From the NCBI RefSeq assembly GCF_030065675.1, contig NZ_JASJDK010000066.1:1-43171 (forward strand): 43,171 bases of DNA, written 5' to 3'. Each line of letters starts with the position of its first letter. The first letter of the stretch is position 1. This document shows positions 27,401-35,278 of the stretch, in pieces. This DNA comes from Mastigocoleus sp. MO_188.B34 (GTDB lineage Bacteria > Cyanobacteriota > Cyanobacteriia > Cyanobacteriales > Nostocaceae). A program made the position numbers and the translations under genes. Under the pieces are notes generated by a model. That model made no database searches and was not told where the DNA came from. It saw nothing but the letters and a program-made list of their open reading frames with translations.

Positions 27401-27605
27401 CAAATGCTAACACCACCCCGGTGACTAAAGCTGCTAAAAATTGCGGTCCACTAAATACAAAAGCAGCATCCCTAGTAGTTTCTGTACTGGGTTGAACAAT
27501 GACTTGTCCCAACCATATTCCCGAATTTAGTATTCCTGAATTCAATATTCCCGAACTTAATATTCCTGAACTTAATATTCCCGAACTTATAAATTCTTGT
27601 ATCAT
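24441..27605 (-). CDS. Large membrane protein with seven alpha-helical repeats, 1054 aa
   Basis: Layout: an N-terminal string of SGIL(S/N) pentapeptides (about 7-30); three or more membrane spans (about 48-80, 108-135, 140-170); an Ala-rich amphipathic region (about 185-215); seven repeats of about 75 residues each, beginning near 225, 435, 520, 600, 690, 780 and 870; a coiled coil (about 935-1015) and a final hydrophobic segment (SWWLFCTALISAVAAATGG). The repeat consensus is 'YL...(K)xELNPExIKRDLxLLLxDPxAGxxALRxRLAQFDRDTLVxLLxQRxDLSEEQVNQII'. I recognise this as a cyanobacterial family of unknown role. The start (ATG 27605) depends on the pentapeptide stretch being translated, as no other ATG lies before residue 185. 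Confidence 0.85.
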   Translation of the reverse strand: MIQEFISSGILSSGILSSGILNSGILNSGIWLGQVIVQPSTETTRDAAFVFSGPQFLAALVTGVVLAFAFQLLLTNLGVALGISLAGASGSTDDDSKEESNNFGSTIRKISLVLGLGTLISVAISLFIACSLAVKLSLFVSPVSGAIVGLVIWGTYFSLLVWVSSSTVGSLIGSVVNTATSGFQAIMGTAAAAIGVKATSKQMVATAESAAAAVRHELGLAFDSTTLKENVEEYLESVRPQSVDLEKIAADFEELLDDENLQEIVNNDRITDLNRDTFAELIGNRSDLSQRDVNRIADKLDQVWQKTAKKIPVRPDRMIEFVDYLKSATREELIGNSFARKLDDLVAEMRKRRKSQESQDGIIAQATTTSFNGLAGIIMGRTDLSDLDVGNIISKLQRVGEQLGEQTDKVATKVGIKEPIPQSTVCADIENYLLNAYPWELKPENLNLEFRDLIYDPSADPGIIARDLRQINRADFVDWLQQKGILTQAKIQTTANLLEVIRLEILGVAEAAQAREASITVFAEAEDYLLTTPKADFSPEKIQLEFKEVLADPDADYQCLSNRLAQFDRPTLERILEQRKDMDRVEISAIVNELEIAQNTVLKEASETFGIAKAKAEKQWYEVQSYLRETGKTELNPMAIQRELKLLLNDPQAGTAALRARLAQFDRDTLVQLLTQRNDLTPEQVNEIIDSIEANWTKMRYTPERIASKALKQYQDAKSAISEYLYSTGKAELNPEGIKRDLTLLLDNPKLGAAAIKRRLAAMDRDTLVKFLSQRDDLSEEQVNQVINEVQNTLREVAKTPKRIARRAQSKIQDFQGFISEYLRSTDKEELNPEGIKRDVQLLINDPRAGMESLQERLAQFDRSTLVALLSQRDDLSEEEVKQVIDQIISVRDQFLAQLQKIQEQVQSVIDNLLEKIRNYLNSLDCPELEYDQIKKDVQTLFDDPEAGFEALRDRFSQIDRNTLIALMASRDDISKADAERIIRQIERTRNRVLQRAERIQQEAQLRLEKIKLEAKKQAQETRKAAAVASWWLFCTALISAVAAATGGAISVTS
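27517..27591. repeat. Five 15-bp tandem units coding a pentapeptide string
   Basis: Units of the form ATTCC(C/T)GAA(T/C)TTA(A/G)T run from 27517 to 27591 with few changes. On the minus strand they encode SGIL(S/N) five times at the N-terminus of the 1054-residue protein. Because units are in frame, copy number can change without breaking the gene. Confidence 0.85.
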
Positions 27606-27649
27606 TTTTGTACTGTAGAGCTTATTTATTTTTCTTACCTATATTTATC

Positions 27650-27817
27650 AGGACTTACCTAATAAGGATTTGTCATTAAGAGGAAAACATAGTGTATAAT
27701 TGGCACCTAACAAAGCTATATGATTAAAGCTACGCTCTTGACTGCGCCACGCTAACACTACAAGCTTCAGTAGTGGCTAAACTAATGAAAGAAATAGATT
27801 CATTTTGCGTAAGCTAT
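27650..27817. mobile_element. Worn copy of the AGGACTTACGCA MITE
   Basis: AGGACTTACCTAA (27650-27662) and TTTTGCGTAAGCTAT (27803-27817) match the two ends of the 19127 MITE with several mismatches. The inside has no ORF. The call rests on the similarity of the ends and a comparable length (168 bp). Confidence 0.4.
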
Positions 27818-27821
27818 ATTT

Positions 27822-27879
27822 ATCTGAAAATGAAATATCTGAAAATGAAATATCTGGAAATGAAATATCTGGAAACGAC
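27822..27879. repeat. Four 15-bp tandem units
   Basis: ATCTGAAAATGAAAT is repeated at 27822, 27837, 27852 (one change) and 27867 (partial). It lies in the 700-bp spacer between the large repeat protein and the DUF389 gene. It is not in a recognisable ORF. The remainder of the spacer (27880-28305) is AT-rich without features I can name. Confidence 0.8.
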
Positions 27880-28305
27880 TTTGTGTAAAATTTGAAATAT
27901 CTACATTTTCCATGTATTCCAGAATAAATGGGCATTTAGCTTTTCAATTTAATTTATTTCTTTTCTCGGCATTTTTATTCCTTTATTCTCTCAAATATTT
28001 CAGTATTCTAATCTTATTACTAAATAGAAATAATTACTTCTTTCGAGGGAATCAATATTGTCTAGTTATCTGAATATTTTTTTGATTAAACTTAAATACT
28101 TAGGTATAACAGTATCTCTATCTTAAGGATGAAGAATTTTTCTTTAAGTTAGATCTTGTTCACCTTTACTAAGAATGATGAGAATAATTAGGCATCAAAA
28201 ATTAGTTACACATAAGTTTTTTTCTACTAATTAGAGTTTAATATACTTCAGCTAGATGTCACGATTCTAAAGCAGTATGGTAAATTAGTAATAAAAAATC
28301 AGTAA

Positions 28306-29307
28306 ATGAGCTTACGTTTAGTTGAAGCATTTTTACCACAATCGCAGGAACAGTCGGTAAGAGAATTTCTTGAACCCCATCCTTTCGTTAAAAGTTGGTA
28401 TGTATCATTACCAGAAGAGCAAATATTACTTAAAATATTGCTTCATGAAGGGCAAGTAGAGCCGGTTGTTGATTGTTTAGCACAAAAATTTGGCGATTTG
28501 GATGGATTTCGGCTATTGCTTTTACCTGTTGAAGCTTCTCTTCCCCAACCCGAACCAGAAAAACTAGAACCAGACGTAGAACGACAAAAATCCTCTCGCA
28601 TTTATCGGGAAGAAATTTATCTTGACATCGCTCAAAGTATCAGTCTCAATAGGACAGAAATTCTTTTAGTTATCCTCTCTACCATTATTGCAGCTATTGG
28701 CTTGCTCCGAGGTAGCGAAGTCATAGTAATTGGAGCAATGGTTGTAGCACCTTTACTCAAACCAAATATGGCTTTAGGATTAGCTACTACTTTGGGAGAT
28801 ATATCCTTAGGAAGAAAAAGTCTTATTATCGGTTTAATGCAGATTTTGATAGCTTTAGCTCTTTCAATACTTTTGGGAATATTTGTATCAGTAGACCTAT
28901 CTAATATGAGTGAAGTTGCTTTGAGAACGAGGGTTGATTTATCCGATATCGCCCTTGCTTTTGCTTCCGGTGTGGCTGGTGCAATTTCTTTTACTACCGG
29001 CGAAAAAAGTGCTGTAGTTGGGGTAATGGTTTCGGTAGCTTTACTGCCGCCATTAGTCGTCTTGGGAATCTTAATTGGTTCTGGTTTATGGTTTCCTGCT
29101 TTAGGAGCAACAGTACTGGTTTCAACTAATATTGTTTGCCTTAACTTAGCTGCGATCGCAACTTTTTGGATTCAAGATGTTCGCCCACAGGAATGGTGGC
29201 AAAATAATATTGCCAAAAAGATAACTCGTGTAGCGTCTATAATTTGGTTATTACTTTTGACTATCCTGATAGGACTTATTTTTATCGTTAAGCTTGGCTA
29301 TAAATAA
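28306..29307 (+). CDS. DUF389 (TIGR00341-type) membrane protein
   Basis: The 333-residue protein has an N-terminal soluble alpha/beta part (1-95), a charged linker (95-110), and the DUF389 membrane region from about 118. Motifs visible are IYLDIAQSISLNRTEILLVILSTIIAAIGLL, GAMVVAPLLKPNMALGLA (about 144-161) and AFASGVAGAISFTTG (about 222-236), all standard for the family. About six spans are predicted. The function is unknown; transport or stress roles have been proposed. It stands alone. Confidence 0.93.
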   Translation: MSLRLVEAFLPQSQEQSVREFLEPHPFVKSWYVSLPEEQILLKILLHEGQVEPVVDCLAQKFGDLDGFRLLLLPVEASLPQPEPEKLEPDVERQKSSRIYREEIYLDIAQSISLNRTEILLVILSTIIAAIGLLRGSEVIVIGAMVVAPLLKPNMALGLATTLGDISLGRKSLIIGLMQILIALALSILLGIFVSVDLSNMSEVALRTRVDLSDIALAFASGVAGAISFTTGEKSAVVGVMVSVALLPPLVVLGILIGSGLWFPALGATVLVSTNIVCLNLAAIATFWIQDVRPQEWWQNNIAKKITRVASIIWLLLLTILIGLIFIVKLGYK

Positions 29308-29525
29308 AAAAATACTAAATGCTATGGGCAAAAATCAAAAATAACGTTATACACCAACTCATTGAGTTAATTAATTCTTCATTTTACATCTTGCAATTTT
29401 CTCATTTAGCATTAGAACAGGGTAAGACTTGAAGTTTATTTCTTTTTATTTAGAATTAGCAGTGATGCAATCGTTGTACTAGCAGATACTAAACTTTTCT
29501 CACTGAACTCATAGACAAACACAAC

Positions 29526-30347
29526 TTACTTCGCGATCCAACGGTTAATAATTTCTTGATACTTTGCTTGCTGTTGGTGACTTTCAACTTCAATTTCTAA
29601 AGATACTTTTTTGCAACCATCTTTTTGTTGAAGTGAAATTTCCCTTAAAACTTCACTCGCAATTTCAGAAGAAATTAATTCACCTCTGACAATAAAATTG
29701 ACATCTTCATTGTCACTAGTATTTATTATAACTCCAGGTACTTCTGACTCCGCTAAATCTATTTCTGTCAGTTGTCTATTTGGCGAATCTATTTGTTCAA
29801 TGATTAATATTTCTCGTCGTATCGGAACTTGTACCAAATGAGTTTCTACTTTTTTTCTAATTATAACTTCTCCAATTTTGCGCCGTTCTCGTTTAACAAG
29901 TAAACGTTCTTCACGCAAGGAAACTTTTACTTCCTTCGACTCGGATTCCTGAAGAGATTTGTTTGTGTTATTTTTTACTGGCTTTGATGATGTTATATTA
30001 TCGATATCTGATATTAAACTGTTTGTATATATATCACTCTGGTTTACTACGGGTAGGTTAACAACGTCTGATTTATTTAGATTCACTACTAGTATATTTT
30101 TATTAATTCCGATTTGTTGTACCCAATCACTACTCATTAAACGTAACTGATTTGTACCAGAATTATTTAGCGGAGAAACTAATAGACAAAGATTATTTTC
30201 TTCGTCAGTAGAAATATTTTTTACTACTGCAATAATAGTCCCCCTCAAATTAACAACGTTAAAGGATATAACTTGCTTATCTAACTCAATAAGTACCGAC
30301 TTAATTTTAGATTTATCAGTAATGATACTGTTATTGTATGAATTCAC
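29526..30347 (-). CDS. DUF2382-domain protein
   Basis: The 273-residue protein has an N-terminal beta-rich half (1-120; possibly a diverged PRC-like barrel: VISFNVVNLRGTIIAVVKNIS) and a DUF2382 region from about 140 (REERLLVKRERRKIGEVIIR, KKVETHLVQVPIRREILIIE). The DUF2382 pattern 'EERL...K.R...GEV.I.K.VET..V.VP..RE...IE' is clear. It is downstream of the AvaK-like gene on the same strand, but a hairpin lies between them. The C-terminus (KKVSLEIEVESHQQQAKYQE) may add a helix. Confidence 0.82.
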   Translation of the reverse strand: MNSYNNSIITDKSKIKSVLIELDKQVISFNVVNLRGTIIAVVKNISTDEENNLCLLVSPLNNSGTNQLRLMSSDWVQQIGINKNILVVNLNKSDVVNLPVVNQSDIYTNSLISDIDNITSSKPVKNNTNKSLQESESKEVKVSLREERLLVKRERRKIGEVIIRKKVETHLVQVPIRREILIIEQIDSPNRQLTEIDLAESEVPGVIINTSDNEDVNFIVRGELISSEIASEVLREISLQQKDGCKKVSLEIEVESHQQQAKYQEIINRWIAK

Positions 30348-30384
30348 TTTTCAATTCTCCACTTCTAAATTAAAGAATAAAATT

Positions 30385-30424
30385 ACAGGTAAAGAGAGCT
30401 AGAACAGTTCTCTACTCTACCTGT
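30385..30424 (-). terminator. Hairpin between the two DUF2382 genes
   Basis: ACAGGTA (30385-30391) and TACCTGT (30418-30424) form the base and AGAGA/TCTCT (30393-30397, 30409-30413) an inner stem. On the minus strand it is followed by AATTTTATTC. It probably ends or attenuates the AvaK-like transcript before the second DUF2382 gene. Confidence 0.6.
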
Positions 30425-30566
30425 AAACACTCTCCACTGACGCGTTCAACTATTTTCTACTTCAATTGAGAAATCTATTCGTAACAATTGTAAGTAAGAC
30501 TAAAATTCAAAGCACTTGAATATAAAATCTATGCAAAAGTTTCGTGAATCAAGGAAGATTGTCAAA

Positions 30567-31391
30567 TTATTTGTGCTGAATGGTTGGATTACCGTCTACA
30601 TCAACCTCTAACTCTTCCCTACGAAGTTTTTCTTTTGCTTCTACGCTGTCTTTTTCAACTTCTTTTCTGACTGAAACTTCTTCTCGTACAAAAGCTTGCT
30701 TTTCAATATTCGCTGATTCTTCGTATACTTCGACGCGAGCAACTTCTCCTTCTTTAAAGTCAACAGTTCCTGGTGCAACAGCTTGAGTTTCGCTAGAAGC
30801 AGTACGTTCGATGATTACTCGCTCTTTTTCGATAGGAACGACAACTTCAGCAGTTTCAGTTTCTACTTTCTTACCTATAGTTACTGCACCTGTACGAAAA
30901 CGGTCTTTACTTGCAACTAAACGTTCTTCGTAAAGCTTAAGGTTTTGATGATTTTTCTCGTCAGTTTGGTAAAGTTCTGGCTCTGAATCGTAACTATAAT
31001 TGGTGCTATCGTAAGCAGGTAAAACACTACCGCCCGTATTCCTATAGGCTGCTCTGACTCTTTCTTCGTAGTCAAAATCTATAACCATATCGTCGTTATA
31101 TTCGGGTAATCGATCAGCTGCATCTTTTCTCAAACCCACAGCATATACCCGTTTTTCGTTATAATCTATGGTTGCTCTACCTATTGGTAACAAGACTTTC
31201 TTACCAAAAACCCAAAAACCGGTATCAATAATGAAGTAACGGAAACGTCCTGTTCCATCAACTATTACATCATGGATAGAACCAACTTTTTCATCAGCTT
31301 CGCTGTAAACAGAAAAATCTTTGATATCATCACCAGCAAAAATATCTTCTTTATAGTTGGGGTATAAATCTGCAATTTTGTATAAAGCCAT
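30567..31391 (-). CDS. PRC-barrel plus DUF2382 protein (AvaK-like)
   Basis: The 274-residue protein has a PRC-barrel domain (about 1-110: FSVYSEADEKVGSIHDVIVDGTGRFRYFIID) and a DUF2382 domain (about 150-270: YEERLVASKDRFRTGAVTIG, KKVETETAEVVVPIEKERVI, REEVSVRKEVEKDSVEAKEK). This order matches AvaK, described as an akinete marker in Anabaena variabilis, and related stress-induced proteins. The highly charged Glu/Lys/Arg content suggests an acid-base adhesive surface. The start has an AGGAG-type site (minus strand) upstream. It is adjacent to a second DUF2382 gene. Confidence 0.9.
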   Translation of the reverse strand: MALYKIADLYPNYKEDIFAGDDIKDFSVYSEADEKVGSIHDVIVDGTGRFRYFIIDTGFWVFGKKVLLPIGRATIDYNEKRVYAVGLRKDAADRLPEYNDDMVIDFDYEERVRAAYRNTGGSVLPAYDSTNYSYDSEPELYQTDEKNHQNLKLYEERLVASKDRFRTGAVTIGKKVETETAEVVVPIEKERVIIERTASSETQAVAPGTVDFKEGEVARVEVYEESANIEKQAFVREEVSVRKEVEKDSVEAKEKLRREELEVDVDGNPTIQHK

Positions 31392-31478
31392 TGAAATTTC
31401 TCCTTATTTATATCTGAACAATAATAGCTACTCAAGGTTTTTCAAAATAAACTGACCGAAATATTTAAATCCACTAAA

Positions 31479-31551
31479 ACTTGCGTAAACCTGTTTTACT
31501 TGGAGATTTATACAGCATATAAATTTGCTACTATGCCGTTTTTACGCAAGT
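31479..31551. repeat. 11-bp inverted repeat, short MITE-like element
   Basis: ACTTGCGTAAA (31479-31489) and TTTACGCAAGT (31541-31551) are perfect inverted repeats; the right end continues CCT, so it matches the AGGACTTACGCA/TGCGTAAGTCCT ends of the other MITE copies. The total length is only 73 bp, so it is an internally shortened relative. Confidence 0.55.
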
Positions 31552-32360
31552 CCTAACAGGAAATTTTGATTTATTTGACTTGATTAGCACATCCAATATT
31601 AATGTAGTCTATTTTAATTTATAAGAAATCTCACTTATGAAGTAAACGTAAACAAAAAAATATAAATCTATAAATCTTTAGTCTTACTTCTCTAGAAATA
31701 ATATCTGATTTATATTTTATTTAAAGTTTTGATTACGCAAAATGAACAACGCATTTCCGTCATTATCAGCGAAAGCATTCGCAAAGCGCATCCTCAGTAA
31801 TCGCCAAAAACTCTGAAATTACTATCTCCTAAACAGAGATGCAATACCTAGAGCCTCCGGCGTCGCCGTTTAAACGCATCAAGCGCGGGATGTTCCGTAG
31901 TGCGTGCAAATACCGCAGGTGCAGCTCAGCCTCCAGCTACGCTACCTACAGATCCGCTACCGTTGAATAATTCCTGACTTTATAGAACCCATTTGGGATC
32001 TTTTTAATTGGTAGCAGTGGCCAGTCTTTTAAGCATAAGTCTTATAAAACAGAGATTTACCTTGGTAGTGGAATTATCAAGAGTTCTCTCGATTAATTTT
32101 CATAAGCGATTTATGATTGCTAGATTTAGAAATTGAAACTATCCTCAGAAATTTTGAGACATTTTCTGATTGTATTATTATCTGAGATTCTCTGAATTGT
32201 TACTTTGCAGAGAAATACCACGGTTACATCTCTGTAATTATCAAAATTTTGGGCTTTAAAAATACATAAATAGTTAATAACTAAAAACTAACTGCGAACT
32301 AGTAACTAATATCTTGATATAATCCGCGATCGAACAATAAGATAGTTGGGGCAAAGCATC
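31552..32360. other. Spacer, about 800 bp, upstream of argJ
   Basis: The left half is AT-rich and carries the leader side of the AvaK-like gene's neighbourhood. A GC-richer patch at 31845-31975 (GCCTCCGGCGTCGCCG ... AGCTACGCTACC ... GATCCGCTACCG) looks like clustered dispersed repeats. I see no ORF. The argJ promoter must lie near its right end. Confidence 0.4.
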
Positions 32361-33674
32361 ATGGCAGACTGGAAGGAAATTCCTGGTGGTGTCACAGCGC
32401 CTAGGGGATATCAAGCAGCTGGAATTGCTGCAGGTTTAAAACCTTCAGGCTTACCGGATTTAGCTGTAATATTTTCGGAAGTGGAAGCGATCGCAGCAGG
32501 TGTATTTACTACTTCCCAGGTAAAAGCAGCTTGTGTAGATTACTGTCGCCAACGCTTGCAAGGCAAACATAGTGCCCGTGCTATTCTCTGTAATGCAGGA
32601 CAAGCAAATGCTGGAACGGGAGAACAAGGCTGGTTGGATGCTGAATTATCCGCCAAAGTTTTGGGGGAAACCTTAAGTATTTCTCCGGAGTTAATTTTAT
32701 TAGCATCTACTGGGGTAATTGGACAAAGGATTCGCATGAATGCTTTAACTGCTGGGATTCCCAAGTTAGTTGCCGAGCTTTCACCAACAGGTTCTGATGC
32801 TGCAGCCCAAGCAATCATTACCACAGACTTAGTAACTAAATCTATTGCTTTAGAAACGAAAATACATGACAAGATTGTGCGAGTAGGTGGAATCGCTAAA
32901 GGTTCGGGAATGATTCATCCTGACATGGCAACTATGTTAGCTTTTGTAACTACTGATGCTGCCGTATCGCCCCAACTTTGGCAACAAATGTTATCCCGTG
33001 CAGCAGATAGGAGTTTTAATGCAATTACTGTAGATGGTGATACTAGCACTAACGATTGTTTAATTGCCCTTGCTAACGGTCAATCTCGTACCCCTGCAAT
33101 TACGCAAATGGGTGCAGAAGCGGAAAAATTAGAAGCAATGTTAACCGCAGTTTGTCAACATTTAGCAAAAGCGATCGCCAGAGATGGAGAAGGTGCGACT
33201 TGTTTAATTGAGGTGCGGGTAAGCGGTGCACCCGATGAATTATCTGCTCGTAAAATAGCCAAAACTATTGTTGGTTCTTCTCTAGTCAAATCTGCAACCT
33301 TTGGACGCGATCCTAACTGGGGACGTATTGCTGCTGCTGCTGGGCGTGCGGGAGCACCATTTGAGCAAGACAACCTCAGAATTCAGTTGGGAGAGTTTCT
33401 TTTGATGGAAAATGGTAATCCCTTAGATTTTGACCGCAAAGCCGCTAGTACTTATTTAGAACAAGCTGCTGTGAACTCTGTCGCATCAGAAAACTTACTT
33501 GCAACTGAAATGAGCAACGATCTTGTAGTTGATCGCAGTAAAACCAAAACTCAACGCTTAGATAATCCAGTTGTAATTGCGGTTAATATTGGTAATGGTA
33601 ACGGTTCTTCTGTGGCTTGGGGCTGCGATCTGAGTTATGACTATGTGAAAATTAACGCTGAATATACCACCTAA
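32361..33674 (+). CDS. argJ: Bifunctional ornithine acetyltransferase / N-acetylglutamate synthase
   Basis: ArgJ transfers the acetyl group from N-acetylornithine to glutamate and recycles it in arginine synthesis; the bifunctional form also makes N-acetylglutamate from acetyl-CoA. The 437-residue protein carries the self-cleavage motif MATMLAFVTTDA (about 192-203), which yields alpha and beta chains with Thr (in ATML) as nucleophile. The oxyanion-hole motif STGVIG (about 115-120) and GDTSTND region are present. I chose ATG 32361 (MADWKEIPGG) over an in-frame TTG 15 bases upstream. It stands alone. Confidence 0.95.
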   Translation: MADWKEIPGGVTAPRGYQAAGIAAGLKPSGLPDLAVIFSEVEAIAAGVFTTSQVKAACVDYCRQRLQGKHSARAILCNAGQANAGTGEQGWLDAELSAKVLGETLSISPELILLASTGVIGQRIRMNALTAGIPKLVAELSPTGSDAAAQAIITTDLVTKSIALETKIHDKIVRVGGIAKGSGMIHPDMATMLAFVTTDAAVSPQLWQQMLSRAADRSFNAITVDGDTSTNDCLIALANGQSRTPAITQMGAEAEKLEAMLTAVCQHLAKAIARDGEGATCLIEVRVSGAPDELSARKIAKTIVGSSLVKSATFGRDPNWGRIAAAAGRAGAPFEQDNLRIQLGEFLLMENGNPLDFDRKAASTYLEQAAVNSVASENLLATEMSNDLVVDRSKTKTQRLDNPVVIAVNIGNGNGSSVAWGCDLSYDYVKINAEYTT

Positions 33675-33715
33675 AAGGGAAGAAAAAACAGAAAATAACA
33701 AGATAATTAATATCT

Positions 33716-33768
33716 CCAGAGTATATTTTAATACTATACTATTGATGCTCTGGGGTTAAATTTTCTCA
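33716..33768 (+). terminator. Weak hairpin terminator after argJ
   Basis: CCAGAG (33716-33721) and CTCTGG (33748-33753) flank an AT-rich loop and are followed by GGTTAAATTTTCTC. It is plausible as an argJ terminator. Confidence 0.4.
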
Positions 33769-33832
33769 AAACTCCCGCGATCAAGTTGATTTTATAGCAA
33801 TCTTCAATAATTCGTAAAAATCAATATTGTAA

Positions 33833-33878
33833 AGAGGTTGCAGAGGCTAATAGTTATGCCGCAGACTCTGCAATCTCT
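33833..33878. repeat. 13-bp hairpin of unknown role
   Basis: AGAGGTTGCAGAG (33833-33845) pairs with CTCTGCAATCTCT (33866-33878) with one G-T pair. No T-run follows on either strand. It lies in the 450-bp spacer between argJ and the CAP-domain gene, which has no ORF I can support. Confidence 0.55.
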
Positions 33879-34128
33879 CTGCGGGATTTATCTGTTTACA
33901 AATCAAATATGGAGTTAATTTACGGGAGATTAGTATAGCCATACGGCGTATTTTGGTGTACCTCATAAACCTGCAAAGTGCTGTAAAATACACTTTCTTT
34001 TTCTTTAAAAATAATAGACCTCTCCGGAGATGTCTAATATAAATCAAAAAAAATCTGGAAAATATACTTTAAGTTTTGAAACTAAATATACAAACTGCTG
34101 CATTACCTAACGAGTTTTGAGGTTGTCG

Positions 34129-34821
34129 ATGCGTCGCCTAATTTCTTGGATTCTTACCCCATTTTCCATACTTACCACATCTTGTGATGTATTAGTGGAG
34201 CCAAAATCCTCTGTAGCAGAAAACTTAAAAACAAATACAGATGTTCCCGCAAATAACAACCTTTCTCCTTTGGAAAAACGGGTTGTTGATGAAATGAACA
34301 AAGCTAGAACAAATCCTGCTGCTTATGCAGCTGTTCTGGAAGAATATAAAAATCGCTTTGAAGGCGATCGCGTCAAAATTAGTTCCAATGTTTACTTACA
34401 GACTAAAGAAGGTGTTTTAGCGGTAGATGAAGCGATCGCATTTCTGAAAACAACTTCTCCAGTGGGAACTCTAAGTATATCAAAGGGAATGTCACTCGCT
34501 GCTAAGGACCACGTAAAAGATCAAGGTGATAAAGGTATAGTTGGTCACAATGGTAGCGATGGTAGCGATCCTTTTAGCCGTCTAAATCGCTATGGGAATT
34601 GGGAAATTACAGCAGGGGAAAATATCAGCTATGGTTCCCATACTGCTCGATATATCATTATGCAGTTAATTATTGATGATGGCGTACCCGACCGCGGTCA
34701 TCGGATAAATATGTTTAACCCCCAATTCAAGGTTACTGGAGTTGCTTTTGGTATTCATAATACATATCGCCAAATGTGCGTTATTACTTATGCTGGAGGT
34801 TACCGAGAAGCAATACAATGA
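34129..34821 (+). CDS. CAP (SCP/PR-1)-domain secreted protein
   Basis: The 230-residue protein has a signal-like N-terminus ([20 protein letters not shown]), where C19 could be a lipid-anchor Cys although the lipobox is imperfect. The CAP domain starts near 45 ([20 protein letters not shown]) and includes the two His-bearing motifs [20 protein letters not shown] and [21 protein letters not shown] plus GENISYG. Substrate and partner are unknown; CAP proteins are often secreted or envelope-bound. I chose ATG 34129 over upstream TTG codons. It stands alone. Confidence 0.88.
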   Translation: MRRLISWILTPFSILTTSCDVLVEPKSSVAENLKTNTDVPANNNLSPLEKRVVDEMNKARTNPAAYAAVLEEYKNRFEGDRVKISSNVYLQTKEGVLAVDEAIAFLKTTSPVGTLSISKGMSLAAKDHVKDQGDKGIVGHNGSDGSDPFSRLNRYGNWEITAGENISYGSHTARYIIMQLIIDDGVPDRGHRINMFNPQFKVTGVAFGIHNTYRQMCVITYAGGYREAIQ

Positions 34822-34877
34822 CAAAATTAAAATTGAACCCAAGAAATGGTATCGAGTAGTCAGGTACTTTTATTTAT

Positions 34878-35042
34878 AGGACTTACGCACTCGTTACCTT
34901 AGCACAGCGAGTCCCGAAGGGACTTATTCCCAATAGTTTGGGGTAGAGACCGCACCTACGGTGAATGCTATTTCCTAACGGAAACGCTAACGCTAACCTT
35001 GCGTCGCAATGCCTGTAATTGCGTTGTCCGTGCGTAATTTCT
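34878..35042. mobile_element. Second MITE copy, 165 bp
   Basis: AGGACTTACGCAC (34878-34890) and GTGCGTAATTTCT (35030-35042) are inverted repeats matching at 11 of 13 positions and share their core with the 19127 element. The inside holds GC-rich repeat sequence (CGAAGGGAC, ACGGAAACGCTAACGCTAAC) unlike the other copy, so the family shares ends but not cores. The surrounding spacer (34822-35278) is otherwise AT-rich. Confidence 0.7.
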
Positions 35043-35278
35043 GATTTATTGAAAAATTTTTCCCGTCCATTCATTCACTTATTTAGTTTTTGATTTTTAA
35101 TTTATTTAAAATATTTTTCAATGTTAATTTTTATTATTCAGTGAGTGAATAAGGAAAGCTTAATATATTTTTTAGACTATAAATTTTTATTGAAATTATA
35201 TGTGGAAAATATGGATGTCGAACTGTATATATCTTTCGTATATGTATATTATGACTACCAAACAGCCACTATATTATT

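Noticed and set aside
27517-27879. Possible CRISPR array from the tandem repeats
   Set aside because: Units are directly adjacent 15-mers without spacers, and one array is coding.
34883-35074. Minus-strand 63-codon frame
   Set aside because: It lies almost entirely inside the MITE copy at 34878-35042.
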